In this document: positions 24,650-35,388 of the stretch, one piece after another | Numbering within the stretch: position 1 is the stretch's first letter | How the letters are laid out: every line of letters begins with the position of its first letter | Source: Heracleum sosnowskyi | Taxonomy: Eukaryota; Streptophyta; Magnoliopsida; Apiales; Apiaceae | DNA: 64,000 bases | Direction of reading: 5' to 3' | Assembly (NCBI GenBank): GCA_030848705.1 | Contig: JAUIZM010000016.1 | Span: 3,286,001 to 3,350,000 of the forward strand | Position numbers and translations under genes: made by a program | Notes under the pieces: model-generated | Database searches by the model: none | The model's input: the letters and a program-made list of their open reading frames with translations, nothing else | Told to the model about the DNA's origin: nothing

Positions 24650-26169
24650 TGAAGGGTTTCGAGCAGATAAACGCAACAGGGAAACGTGAAAATAAACCAA
24701 AATTCGAAACACCTCCGCAGGATCCATGCGAAAACAAAAGATTTAATTCGGAGATTTAATTCATCAATGGAAGATTAATGGAGATCCAAAGCTTGTTCAA
24801 TTACCACGTATCCCACTCTTGCGATCTACACTCTACGTTATCCACACAGATGCTTTTCTTGAAGGATTGATGTGTACTAGCACCCGAAAACAACTTCTTT
24901 CTCTCTCTCTCTCTCTCTTTTCTTGCTCTCATAAGCGGCTAGGGTTTTAATATAAAAACGTTTCTTTACACCTAAAATCAGCCTCTAAGAGAGTTTATAT
25001 AGAGAAGAATAAGCTTTATTAATTATAATCCAATTATAATTAATACTAATCCGAAATTTCAATTTATTATTTAATTAAGTCTCACTTAATTAATTAATAA
25101 CTTAGTTCGGAATTAGTCTAAGTGATTCCCTTTTCTATTTATTTAATTAATTAAGTCATACTTAATTAATATTATAAATAGAATGAATTACTTATTTAAT
25201 TTAAATTCATAATTTAAATTATTTCTCCTTCAAGCGTTCTTTGTGTGTGACCCTGTAGGCTATTATTACGTTGGCAACAATTTTAATATCTAATTAAAAT
25301 TGTAAACAATGAGCAGCATCTAGTAATACATCATTGTTATCCAAGTAATAATAATTAAATCGGTGATGCGATTAAGCCTTTCGTGAATAATGTTCCATGT
25401 AATATAATCCCTTTAACCTTAATATTATAGATTAAACTTGAGGCATGTAATGTGTCATCCTCTTCATAATTTAATCTTAATTTTCTTGATCGATGAGTAG
25501 ACTAATAAATCAAATCAACATTTGAGCACGACCGTGCATTTCATAGTCTCACTCAAACAAGAGGCCAATAATATCGCTCCTAAAATTAGGAGGGTTAAAT
25601 CCCATCTAGATCATTCATACTTCTCATGCGATTCATAATATACCTAATGTTCACTTTTATCATCACCCGATCAAAGGTAACTTTTAATGTAATCAAAGTA
25701 TATTAATTCTCGTATAGAAATATAATGATTTCAGGTCTAAGGATCATTACACCATTATCACAGTGAGAATTACCTATGACACTATTAACATGTGTAATCT
25801 CACGCCGGGTCAATCCAGTGTCATGTACTCTTACATGCACCTATGTTTTGACTTTAGTATCACCATACCTATGACCAATGAGATGTGGTCATCAGTCAAC
25901 AAACATACTAGTCTCTGTGTATTATTATTGTCCTTAAATAATAACACTCGACTAGGGATATTTAGGAATAAAAATACTATTCATATAATCTCATTTTTAA
26001 GTCACATACTTAAAGATATCGAATACATATCATAATTCCAAGGACATTTATTATGCTAACATTTATAACGCAGTAAATAAAGACATAATAAAATAATAAT
26101 AATAATCAATAAAACATAATTTATAATAATGAAATGTTTTCTTTAAAACCTAGAGCACTAATACTAACA
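24650..26169 (-). mobile_element. Second solo LTR (copia-type) inside the chromovirus
   Basis: 1520 bp, flanked by a perfect GCTTA duplication (24645-24649, 26170-26174). Read on the minus strand it starts TGTTAGTATTAGTGCTC and ends CTCGAAACCCTTCA. A TATA-like 'ctatataaactc' on that strand (near 25000) and a CT repeat (24900-24922 on plus) lie near its 3' part. It is unrelated in sequence to the solo LTR at 23060. The frames inside it (24571-24759, 25763-26035) are not genes. Confidence 0.8.
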
Positions 26170-26489
26170 GCTTATAAGTTGGATCTTCTACCTGAAGCTA
26201 GAATCCACAACGTCTTTCACGTATCCCAGTTGAAGAAGAAAGTTGGATCCCGAGTTGATGTTCAAGTCACACTCCCCACTATTGCCGAAACGGGAATCCT
26301 TGACCAACAACCCATTGCCATACTGGAGTGTCGAATGGTTAAGATAGGAAACAACCTTGCTGTTATGGTCCTTGTTAAGTGGGAAAATGGCACACCCTAG
26401 GAGGCTACATGGGAAAAATGGGAGAAATTTGTGAAACTTTACCCCATCTTCAATCCTTGAGGTCAAGGATTTGGAGAAGAAGAGGGGTA

Positions 26490-26796
26490 TGTCACGAATA
26501 CTTTTGGCGGGAATACTCCTCTATATCAAACGGTGTCGTATTGGGACTTTGAGATTAGTACAATGTCATTTTATAGTTTGTGGGTTATTATTCTGATGGG
26601 AATTAAACAATAGTATCAATATAAGGTTGTGTGAGTGGTTGTTATCAAAGTAGGCAATAGAAGTGCGACACATGTCTATTAGTTTTCTTTATAAGCTAAT
26701 GGAATGTATTCTGAAAAAAGCAATCAAATAAAATGAAATTGTTATTTTCTTCTTACTTTTCTTGTTTTGTCTTTTAGTTTCTCTAACCTACTGACA
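26490..26796 (+). repeat. 3' LTR of the Reina-like chromovirus
   Basis: 307 bp, pairs with 20937-21244 and is followed by the GTTTG duplication. The polypurine tract is immediately upstream. Confidence 0.85.
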
Positions 26797-26867
26797 GTTT
26801 GAGTTTTATGTTTTTTCGTCCAACCTAAACACGATTAAGTTATAATTTTGTTCGATAATTTAAAAAA

Positions 26868-27352
26868 TAGGAATATTCTTAATGGTATCCTTTTGGCTTT
26901 CTCTTTTTTATATGGTACCATTCCGGTACCCTTGTATTTTAGGTTTCACATATATGATACCCTTCTGTTAGCGAAACGTTAATTAAATGTTAAAATATAA
27001 GGGCACCACTTGTAGAAGTCAAAAATATAATAGCATCAGCTGCAAAAGTCAATAAAAAATGATACCATTGAGAAATCCATTAACATACTTCCTGAAGTTT
27101 AGAACTATTTTTGTTTAAATATTTTGATGAATGATGTTTCTCTATGTAATAGGTTGTTAAAAGTGCGAAAGATTTGAGATTTAAATGGAAAACTGGAGGA
27201 TTTACTTCTATTTTCAAATTTGACTAACGTTTGGATAATAAAATGGTATATGTGAAAACTAAAATACAAGGGTACCACTCCTAGGTAAAAAGTAAGGAAT
27301 GGTATCATTTGATAAAGTCAAAACCAAAAAGGTAACATTGATAATATCCCTA
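26868..27352. mobile_element. TIR element of uncertain superfamily
   Basis: About 485 bp with long imperfect inverted arms: left TAGGAATATTCTTAATGGTA, right (reverse-complemented) TAGGGATATTATCAATGTTA. Both arms continue with ACC-TTTTGG and, further in, 'ggtacccttgtattttag'. The flanks are poly-A, so a target duplication cannot be read. Long arms fit a Mutator-type MITE, but this is not proven. The frames at 27105-27308 and 27299-27517 are not genes. Confidence 0.5.
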
Positions 27353-27431
27353 AAAAATATATATGTATATATTATATACAACTATACATTATATAAAATA
27401 ATATACTTTCATTTAAAAAATATATTTACAT

Positions 27432-27433
27432 TT

Positions 27434-27468
<35 letters not shown>

Positions 27469-27470
27469 GA
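27432..27470. repeat. GT/TA compound microsatellite
   Basis: A run of about a dozen GT units followed by a short TA run, between the TIR element and the CACTA terminus. Confidence 0.9.
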
Positions 27471-27549
27471 CTTATGACATTATTTATAGGAATCGGAAAT
27501 CAAAACTAATCGGTTGACCCTACCAGTAGTATCCACACTACACCAAAAA

Positions 27550-28020
27550 TGACCTATTGTAACCCCATAAAAGTGTATTGTTAGACCCTAAAAATGTTAC
27601 AGTAGATGTTTATGTAACGTTTTGACCAAAATTCGGCGTTACATTTACTGGCGTTGCCTATGGCTTCTATTGTAACACTATGTGTACTTATTGCAACCCT
27701 TTTTGAAATATTACAATAGCATTTTTTTGTAACACTTTTGTCTGTTTGAGTAACATTTTTAAGGTGTTGCAATAGACTAATGCAACACCTTTTTGCAACA
27801 TCTATTAAGTAAAAATGTTACAAAGTTAGTTCATTGCAATACTTTGATGCAACATTTTGATGCCTTTTGCAATACATTTAGGTTTTTTTGCAACAATTAT
27901 CTGCAACAATTTGATGCATGTTGCAATGCTTTTTGGTTTTTTAGGAACATTTATCTGCAACATTTTAATCTCTATTGTAATATTTATAGTTTTTAATTGC
28001 AACATTAATGTGCAATGCTT
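27550..28020. repeat. CACTA subterminal repeat region
   Basis: Repeated words TGTAAC/GTTACA and TTGCAAC/GTTGCAA, in both orientations (for example 27557, 27595, 27650, 27733, 27765, 27783, 27797, 27859, 27892, 27903, 27955, 27998). Such subterminal motifs bind the TNPA-type protein in En/Spm. Short frames through this region on both strands are artefacts. Confidence 0.65.
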
Positions 28021-28367
28021 TTTAGTAGCCAGATTGCAATGTCTTGTCTGAAATTTTAATATACCATGCACAAAAACATATAAACCAATCCACCAGAAAT
28101 GACATTTCATTCCAATGGCAAATCCAAAAAACACATGTACCAAACCAGAAATGACATTTCAAAGTTCCGAAATTGAAAATCCAACAAACATATGTCAATA
28201 AACCCAAACATAGTCCGACATCTAGTTCTTAAGTCCAAAGTCGAAACACATGTCGACTTACACCACAATTCTACATTAAACTTAGTCTTAATATCATATC
28301 ATGTCAAAATACCAACCTACTACCAAAAGTACGCATATAGAAAATAAGAGTTAAGTACTACTGATTA
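28021..28367. other. CACTA 3' non-coding region with a short direct repeat
   Basis: 'accagaaatgacatttca' occurs twice (about 28091 and 28143), each followed by 'aatccaa-aaacacatg'-like sequence. No coding frame. It lies between the subterminal repeats and the stop of the Ptta gene. Confidence 0.55.
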
Positions 28368-29839
28368 TCAATCATCATTTTCGTCATCCTCGTGATCATC
28401 GTCATCCTCGCGATCATCGTCATCCTCACGATCATTGTCCTCCTGATCACTGTCCTCACTTTCGTCACCAGTAGTAGTACCAGCACACAACTCTTCAACA
28501 TCAAGGTATTTGACATCTGGATTGATTTCTCCCAATTTTGCTATTACCTTTGACATTTTCTCACACACCTTTTGGTCTACCATCTCCTGCATTTCAGCCA
28601 TGATTTCCTCCTTTATAGTCTTTTTGAGATCATCAATATCAGTAGCAGGCGTACTGGAACTACAAAGAATTGGCTGCTGAGCTTTCATTGTTTTTCTGCA
28701 TTTTCCAGACCTTCCTAGAAGCCAATTCGGTCCATGTTTTGGTTTTTTGACTTGTTTCGCCCCACTGCCATCTTCAACAGTAGTTATAGCCTACGATAAA
28801 CATGGACACATTAAAACTGAAAGAAGGCCTACCTTCAAAGGAAAAAATTGCAGAATCTTTAATAGATGAAAATGACTGAAAAACTTAAATACTTGCATCT
28901 TACCTTGTATTCCTGTCCTTGTTTCCGTTTACGTGTTTTCTGATAAATATCGTCTTTCGGAGCTAGCTTTTTAGGGTCGATCTTCTTTTCTGCTTTCTGC
29001 GATAATAATGCAAAGAATGACATAATACTAAAACTATATAATGCAAGAATGACAATGACATCGAAAATTAAACCATCTTTTAAATAAAAGCTGGACATAC
29101 GATTTTCTCGCCAATTTGCGCAAAACTTTTATGACCAGCAGTGTGCGTTTCCACAATCAACTTACGATTTTCTGCATTTTTCTAGCTCGCTCCTAACCAT
29201 TCAATAAAGTGCGAAGAATATAAAATAACTTACAAAAAATTACGAAAATAAAATTGTGAAAAAGTCAAGTACTAGCTAACGGATTGATATATGAATGGAT
29301 ATACCTGAACATCTTTATCCCCCCAGTATTTGAGAAGCACCTTGAATTCTTCGACTGAAATGACATTGGGTCTATTTTTTAGTCTGTCTTCATCATTATC
29401 ATATTTGAGATAATGGTCTTTCTTAATCCGGCTCTTGTTCAATTTCACACCAATAGTCCGCAATGTATAGGTTCTTCCTTCATCAGGAATTTCATATTTT
29501 GTCTAAAAAATTAGTTGGAATTTATTAGTGGCAACTAGAGACCATAATAAACAACTAGAGATCATAAAAAAGGTGTGCAATATTTTGAGTTTACCTTAAC
29601 AAAAGACCATAGTTCCTCCTTTTGTTGTTTAGGAAATTTATGCCAACTGACGAGATCAAGAGGGACAGACTGCCTACCCAATGTCCCGCATAAGTTTTTG
29701 AATTCAGCCAAGTCACCGTCTTTGTCAGCAATGGCCTATAACTCACAGTTCAACTTAATGACAACCTTCTCGTCAGGCCTCCTTGTGTACACCTTATTCA
29801 TTCGCGTAGGACCTCTACGCTTTGTGCTTTTCGGTACAC
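28368..29839 (-). CDS. CACTA-encoded Ptta/En/Spm plant transposase-like protein, five visible exons
   Basis: Exons 29839-29595, 29502-29305, 29181-29101, 28996-28904 and 28790-28368, all joined by GT-AG introns with the frame kept. Order along the protein: GVPKSTKRRGPTR linker; a RRPDEKVVIKLN segment and WHKFPKQQKEELWSFVK; RTIGVKLNKSRIKKDHYLKY and the PNVISVEEFKVLLKYWGDKDVQ core typical of the Ptta/En/Spm family; THTAGHKSFAQIGEKI; a basic KTRKRKQGQEYK stretch (possible nuclear signal); a helical segment rich in E, K and M; and a very acidic tail of Asp/Glu repeats ending at 28368. In autonomous CACTA elements this part can be fused to or follow TNP2. Here the upstream TNP2 part is broken, so a full product is unlikely. 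The exons themselves show no stop. Confidence 0.7.
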
Positions 29840-31497
29840 CTGAAATTAGTACAAAATAGTCAAGTACCGTACGATTCAAAGTATCTCGATTATTTCAAAA
29901 AATGCAGGTGGAAAGATCATTTCAAGTTCACAAAGTATCTCGATTATTTCATTTTGTAGCTTCTCCACATCTTCTAATTCAATGACTTTGCCACATATAC
30001 CCCTGAAGAATGCCCCCAACCTCATCAAAGGTATTGCTACCTCAGGTTTTAAAGTTTTAACCACAGCAAATTGTAATAGAAATTGAAGAATAAAATGTGC
30101 GTCATGACTCTTATAACCCGATACCTTTCGCTCCTTCATTTGAATGCACTGGCTGATGTTAGAGGCAGATCCGTGTGGTAACTTAGCATTCATCAGAACT
30201 GAACAAAAAATTTCTTTTTCCTTTTTTGTCATATCAAAATTAGCTGCTCTAATTTCAACATGTATGTTATCAGCACATTTGACTAGATTAAGAATTTTTC
30301 TGATCCCCATTTCTTCTAAATCTTGACGAGCATTAAGATGATCTTTTGTCTTGCCCCCGATATTTAACAAAGTCCCCAAAATTTTATCGAAGATGTTCTT
30401 CTCAATATGCATAACATCAAGGTTGTGCCTAACCATATTACTACTCCAATATGGTAACTCGAAAAAAATGGACTTTTTCTTCCAAGGGCAATCTAATGAA
30501 GAACCCCTATGCTTCGTTTGTTTCTTCCCGAAATCATTCTCATAACCACACAACAGTTCCTCAACCTCCGTCCCGGTTAACATTTCAGGACATCCTAGCA
30601 CTTCCACATCTCCATTAAATCTCCTCGTATCAGACCTCCACTTGTGGTCAGGAGGAAGAAATTTTTTATGGTTTAAATAGACAACCTTCTTACTATGTTC
30701 CAGATAAGTTGATGAGGTCTCATAGTGGCAAGAAGGACAGGCTAGTTTACCTTTCGTACTCCAACCCGATAAAACTGCATATCCCGGAAAGTCACTTATC
30801 GTCCATAAGAGGCTTGCGTGTAGCTTAAATGTGTTGTCTACCCTTACATCATAAGTTTCTATTCCAACATCCCATAAATCTTTCAGCTATCTAATTAACG
30901 GTTGCATATACACATCTATTTCATTACCAGGTTGAATAGGGCCAGAGATTAAGGTTGAAAGAATTAGATTTTCTTGTTTCATGATTAACAAGGGGGAAGG
31001 TTGTAATTTACTAACACAACTGGCGAACCACAGACTTGGGGTTCTACTACATTTTATGATACACAATTAAGGAGTGCGAAAAGAAAATCACCTTGTCAAC
31101 GGTTGATTCCACGCTCTTCTATTGTATTCCCAAATTCCCTTGAGCGAAGTGTGGCCTCCGTCTTCTCAAGTTAACCTCTCTTCTTGCTCCTAGGTGGCTA
31201 CAATATTTTTCTTAACCAACCCTAGCAAGAAGAGAATAAGAATATACATAGGGCTACAATAGGGATCATGGATAATTAGGTTGGGCCTTTTAATTACATC
31301 CTGGGCCTAGCCCAATGTAATTAAATATTAATTCAATCCGGTGCTGTGTGAAATATTCATTGATCGATACAGATTAAATCCGTCCGCAACTAAACCTAAC
31401 CTAATGTTTCGGATTTTTGCCGCGAATTCAGGATATTTTGTATCCATCGACTTCCAAACTTGGCCATCAGTCGAAAATCCTTTTAAGGAGGGGAGAC
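29840..31497 (-). pseudogene. TNP2-type CACTA transposase, broken
   Basis: The N-terminal piece (31497-31341) encodes KSMDTKYPEFAAKIRNIRLG and DGFN, characteristic of TNP2. It is interrupted by an LTR fragment (31340-31024). The rest resumes with the VLVNYNLPP motif, suffers a frameshift near 30995, and has an in-frame TAG at 30889-30887. It then reads through SLLWTISDFPGYAVLSGW, ACPSCHYE, NLDVMHIEKNIFDK, LGTLLNIGGKTKDH and GSASNISQCIQMKERKV to about 29885, where TNP2-like sequence stops early. The middle part usual in full-length proteins is absent between here and the Ptta exons. TNP2 is the DDE-type catalytic protein of CACTA elements. This copy is dead. Confidence 0.8.
31024..31340 (-). 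mobile_element. LTR fragment inserted in the CACTA transposase
   Basis: Inverted, closely similar copy of about 23850-24155, the 3' end of the solo LTR described at 23060-24163. Both ends are truncated: the terminal CCAACA of the LTR is missing at the 31024 side, and about 790 bp of the 5' part is missing at the 31340 side. No target duplication can be recognised. Confidence 0.75.
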
Positions 31498-34400
31498 TGT
31501 AATAACCCAAAATTTTGTACTTATTAAAAACCCTGATATTTTATTTTATTTTATTATTATATATGACCCTGATGAATAGTGATTTTGCTGTTTTAGAAAT
31601 TTATCAGACCACCCTATCTACGGGCCAGGACAATGAACTTTCGCAGTCGTATTAGCGTTCTGCTATGTAAATTAGTGAATGCAAAAGCTGTCAGAATCAG
31701 AAGAATAACATTTTCTGTTTTCTCCAAGATTCCACCAGATACTGAAGGATTAATCATTATTTAAATAAATTGGAGGATTTTATTTTATCAATTCCATGGA
31801 TATGGATTTAACAAAGGTATTAAGATATTAAGAATGTTTACGGTAAACTACTTCGATAGAACACTTAAGGAATCACTGCGAGCGTTCAACGAGATTAAGC
31901 GAGAAGGCAAATACATAGCGAATTACGATTAAACGAGAAAAGAAGCGTGTTGGGCAAGTTGGACACAAAACACCTAGAACTTAAGTATCAACCATGTGCT
32001 AGCAATTAAGATAATTACAAGTAGTTAGTATCCTTTTATTTCTTAGCCATGTAGATTATCAACACTTGTCCAAGGTGTGATGTAAGCTTGCTCATGTCAT
32101 CCAAACAAGCATATAACCACACTTTACTTCATAATTATCACAACCAACCAAGCAAAATATCAAGAAAAGCTTATCTTCTCCCCCCTCCTTTTTGAAGAAC
32201 ACCATTCAACTATTTCCTAATAGATTTTCAAAACCCAAGATCCAAGAAACCATAAATTGCAAGTAATAGCTCTTTGGAAAGCCCTTGATTAGATTAAGAA
32301 GAGCTCCAAGTTTCATCATCATCCATTAAGGTTAGCATGATCAAATCCTTGTGCAAAGTTTAGGCATGAATAGTAACTAACTTATGTTCTTGATTTTCTT
32401 TTGTAAGTTTAAGGCTTCTAAGGTTAATTCAAGGCTCAAGCAAGGATTGTAAGCTATTGTTCGTATGTTGAGGCATCAAGGAAGGTATAAACTCTTTGAA
32501 CCCTTAGTTATAAATTGATTTATGTGATCAGTTTTGAGTTAGTTTATGTTAGTATGGTTATAAGGATGGATGGTTGGTTTTGTTGGATGATTGTTGTTGT
32601 TTTGATGGTTGATTGTGTAGATGTTGGTTTTGACTATTGTTATTGAGGTTTATAACTTAGTTGAGATGTTGGATGAGTTGGTTTGATGATTGGTTTGATT
32701 GGGTAATGATTTGACGTAGTTTAAAACATGGAAATCGTTAAGGTATAGCCGTCGTAATGCCCGTTTGTATTTAGCCCTATTTCGAGCCAAGAATCGGAGA
32801 GGATCCCCCACTGTTAAAAATGAACACTTCCTATGGGTACGTAGAGGTCCGTTTCTAGTTTGTTTTGGCGAAAGAATCGTGTCATTACGATTAACGAGCT
32901 AGGAGATATTGAGGTTTTAGTGAGACATGCGCAGGACACCCGGACCTCTCGGGTTTCTAACTTTGGAGACGAATTTAACCTAGTTAAACTCTGTAATTTA
33001 ATTTGAAACTTTTTCTGAGGATTAAGGAAGGGTTTTTAAAGATTACCAAAAAGGTTTTCTGTTAAAACAATAAGTTTTCGATTTTATAAAAATGTTGGAA
33101 CCAAAGTTGCGCGATGACGCTATACCCTGCAAAGCTACTGACCTGTTGTGCACATTCGGGAAAATGCATCCTCTATCCAAAACTACACTTTTGATGGATT
33201 ATATTCTAGACATTTTGTAGATCGTGCACGCAAAAACGGTGCGTCAATAGAGTTAACGGTTAATGAGTTATGAGCGTTTTCGTGAAACGAGCGGGAATAG
33301 TAAAACTCCGTAGTTGACTCGGCTTTTAAAATGCATTTCACCTATTTCGACTCATGTTTTCAAATCAAGATATTTTTGATAAATTTTAAAAATACTCAGG
33401 AAGCTCCTTGAGGTGGTTTCGTATTTAATTATTAATTTTCTGATTTACTAAAAGTGTTTGAGTGTGAGTTGCGGAATAGTAATTCTATGGAAAGTCAACT
33501 CTAGAGGTACTACTTTGACCATCCGTTTTGGCTAAGTTAAAAGGGTAACATCGAGTCGACTAAAACACGAAACTTGTTAAGGATTATCAAGATAACGTAT
33601 TGGTGTGAATAACGAGATTAGAAATGATTAGTAAACGGTATAGAAGATCGTAAGTTAAGTGGACCCGAGAGAGTGAAAGTCGGGTAAAATGGAGTTTACT
33701 TAGAATAAGTGAATTGTCAATCAAGTGACTAATTAAGGTTATGTATTGTCTTGGTAGAGGTTCCAGGACTAGAAGATATGACATCCAGTTAGAGCTTGGA
33801 CATCAGGCAAGTTTACTAACTCTTACTCATTTGATAAAACTATCGTGACAAGTTTTCGTATCCTATATTCTACTTATGAAAATATCTTTGGAGCATGTTT
33901 ATGCAATTTTCCGTTCTCTAAACACATATACCATTGCTTTATTCTGTTGTGTTTACTGTTTTAATATCAAGTGTATTTGTTCGAATTATATGATGAGTTG
34001 TACATGTAAAGTTTTGATAAAGCATACCTCGTTAATAATGGTATCTTGAATTCAATATTCGGACGACGACTCTAGGAATAGAGCGCGTCGGTCCAAATAG
34101 TAGAGTTGACCGGGGAGCGGTATTTTGTTTTGACTTTTCATAAGTATGTAAACCCGAAAGGTTCTTCGGGAAATAGTATACGTATTTACAAGTACTTAAT
34201 GAACTTCATTTATTAAAATATTCCAAAAACATTTATCTTGGATAAAATATACTATTTAAATATTTATTAAATATATTAAACGTTTCCAAAAATACTTCAA
34301 ATATTATTTAAAAGTTATCCAAGATGCTTCGAAAAGTTTAAACACGTATACCTTCTCACTCAAAATCTTTTTGTGAAAACCCCTGGTCATGGTTTGCTCA

Positions 34401-35388
34401 AGTAACGCTGTTTTCAAGTAAGAATTGGTCGACTAATGTCGGACTTCAACTACTCGTTTTTCTTTTCAAAACGATTCTCAAAAAGAAAATAAAACGGGGA
34501 CTCTAGCGCGAGCAGGACCGTTGACGAACGATCCTGAATTTTATATAAGAGGCTGTTAGCCAGGCGGTCCATCAATTATTGGCCGTATGCACCAGGATGA
34601 TTACAAATGGAGTTCTCATCCAGGATGATTATAGATGGAGTTCTCATCCAGGACGATTACAGATGGAGTTTTCGTCCAGGGTAATTACAGATGGAGTTTT
34701 TGCCCCTCTACTAGTAGAGAAGACCCGCGGTGGATATGGTTGTGGCGACTGATCATCGTCACTTCATATTCTGATTAACACTGTAACAAAGGCCAAGGTG
34801 CTGAGTTACCGATAGTGTTAACTTTAGTGTGAATGATTTGATATTTCGAAAGCAATATTTAAAAAGGTGAAATGATTCTGGTTATTTATTGATGAAAGAA
34901 AAACGGTAATTTTAAAACTGGTGAACTAGTGTTGTTCATCTAACAGCATCTGGAACTGCGTACTTGTTGATTTCTAAAAATCGTGCTAAGTCATTGTTAG
35001 TGTATTTATAAATTACGAACTAAACTCGTTCATATGGTAGTATTCTAAACTTCATATCAAGTATGAATACTTTCAATGGAAAACTATGTACTTCTTTTAT
35101 ATTATTGGAAGAACTTTATATTAGTGACTAGTTAACTTGCTGAGCATTCTTGGGTTGTAATAATTCCATGTAGAGGTTGTAGTTAGTAGTGTGAGATCCT
35201 GGATAGTACATTTGGTTTGTAATAACTAATGTTATTGTATATCGTTTCTAAGGCTATAACTTGTGTGAGTAAGAGATTGGGGGTCTATGATGTTGTTTTG
35301 ATTGGATCATTGAGTTAATACATGTATTATATGATTGGATGGTGTCGTAGCGACCTGGATTCCTGACCCCGGATCTAGAGGCATTACA
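31498..35388 (+). mobile_element. 5' LTR of a large gypsy element (Tekay-like)
   Basis: It starts TGTAATAACCCAAAATTTT (31498) and ends GAGGCATTACA (35388). A PBS 'tggtatcagagcg' (35393) follows five bases later. The resulting LTR is 3891 bp, without coding potential, which is long but within the range of Tekay-type chromoviruses. It cuts the CACTA transposase, so it is younger than that element. A 28-bp tandem repeat sits at 34596-34707. The clade assignment is inferred from LTR length and ends only, because no pol is present. Confidence 0.65.
34596..34707 (+). repeat. Four tandem 28-bp units in the gypsy LTR
   Basis: Units beginning at 34596, 34624, 34652 and 34680. Each follows the pattern GATGATTACAGATGGAGTT followed by CTCATCCAG, with a few substitutions. 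Pairwise similarity falls towards the last unit. Confidence 0.85.

Larger units (their letters stand above)
21245..26489 (+). pseudogene. Remnant chromovirus polyprotein (RT, RNase H, integrase, chromodomain)
   Basis: After a short leader and ATG (21330), about 30 codons are followed directly by RT from the FKTAFRTY region onward (about 21424), with the FFDDI active-site box at about 21577. The upstream gag-PR-RT part is missing. The RNase H region includes IEIDASKLGVGVV (about 22010) and breaks at a stop at 22157. Integrase includes the HHCC finger (GGHSGVAATIKR, CPNCHRNK) and the first catalytic Asp in STDFVEGLPKS (about 22795). It is broken by the solo LTR at 23060, resumes at 24164 with the YHPQTDGQTE motif, and is broken again by the solo LTR at 24650. 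The C-terminus at 26170-26459 has LLPEARIHNVFHVSQLKKK and a chromodomain (VLVKWENGTP, EATWEKW) with a stop at 26398. Non-functional. Confidence 0.8.
20937..26796 (+). mobile_element. Ty3/gypsy chromovirus, Reina-like, internally deleted and interrupted
   Basis: Two LTRs (20937-21244 and 26490-26796) begin TGTCAYGAATAC and end ACTGACA. The element is flanked by a perfect GTTTG duplication (20932-20936, 26797-26801). The PBS is a decayed initiator-Met type ('cgtatcagagc' at 21248) and a polypurine tract ('agaagaggggta') precedes the 3' LTR. Very short LTRs plus a C-terminal chromodomain point to the Reina clade. Gag, protease and the first part of RT are deleted. The rest carries stops and two solo-LTR insertions. 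The LTRs differ at many positions, so it is much older than the inner SIRE. Confidence 0.85.
27536..31497 (-). mobile_element. CACTA (En/Spm) transposon, 3' half
   Basis: The terminus CACTACACCAAAAATGACC at 27536 is the standard CACTA inverted end. It is preceded by CCA, a possible 3-bp duplication whose partner is outside the window. Inward come subterminal repeats (27550-28020), then on the minus strand a Ptta-type multi-exon gene and the TNP2 transposase. The far part is separated by the gypsy LTR inserted at 31498 and is not in the window. Confidence 0.85.

Noticed and set aside
27581..28207. Several overlapping frames on both strands rich in Cys, Asn and Ile.
   Set aside because: They arise from the GTTACA/TTGCAAC subterminal repeats of the CACTA element.
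31480..31500. Purine-rich 'aaggaggggagac' right before TGTAATAACCC, which looked like a polypurine tract and hence a 3' LTR or tandem gypsy.
   Set aside because: On the other strand these bases continue the TNP2 transposase frame, and a PBS follows the LTR at 35393, so 31498-35388 is a 5' LTR inserted in the CACTA gene.
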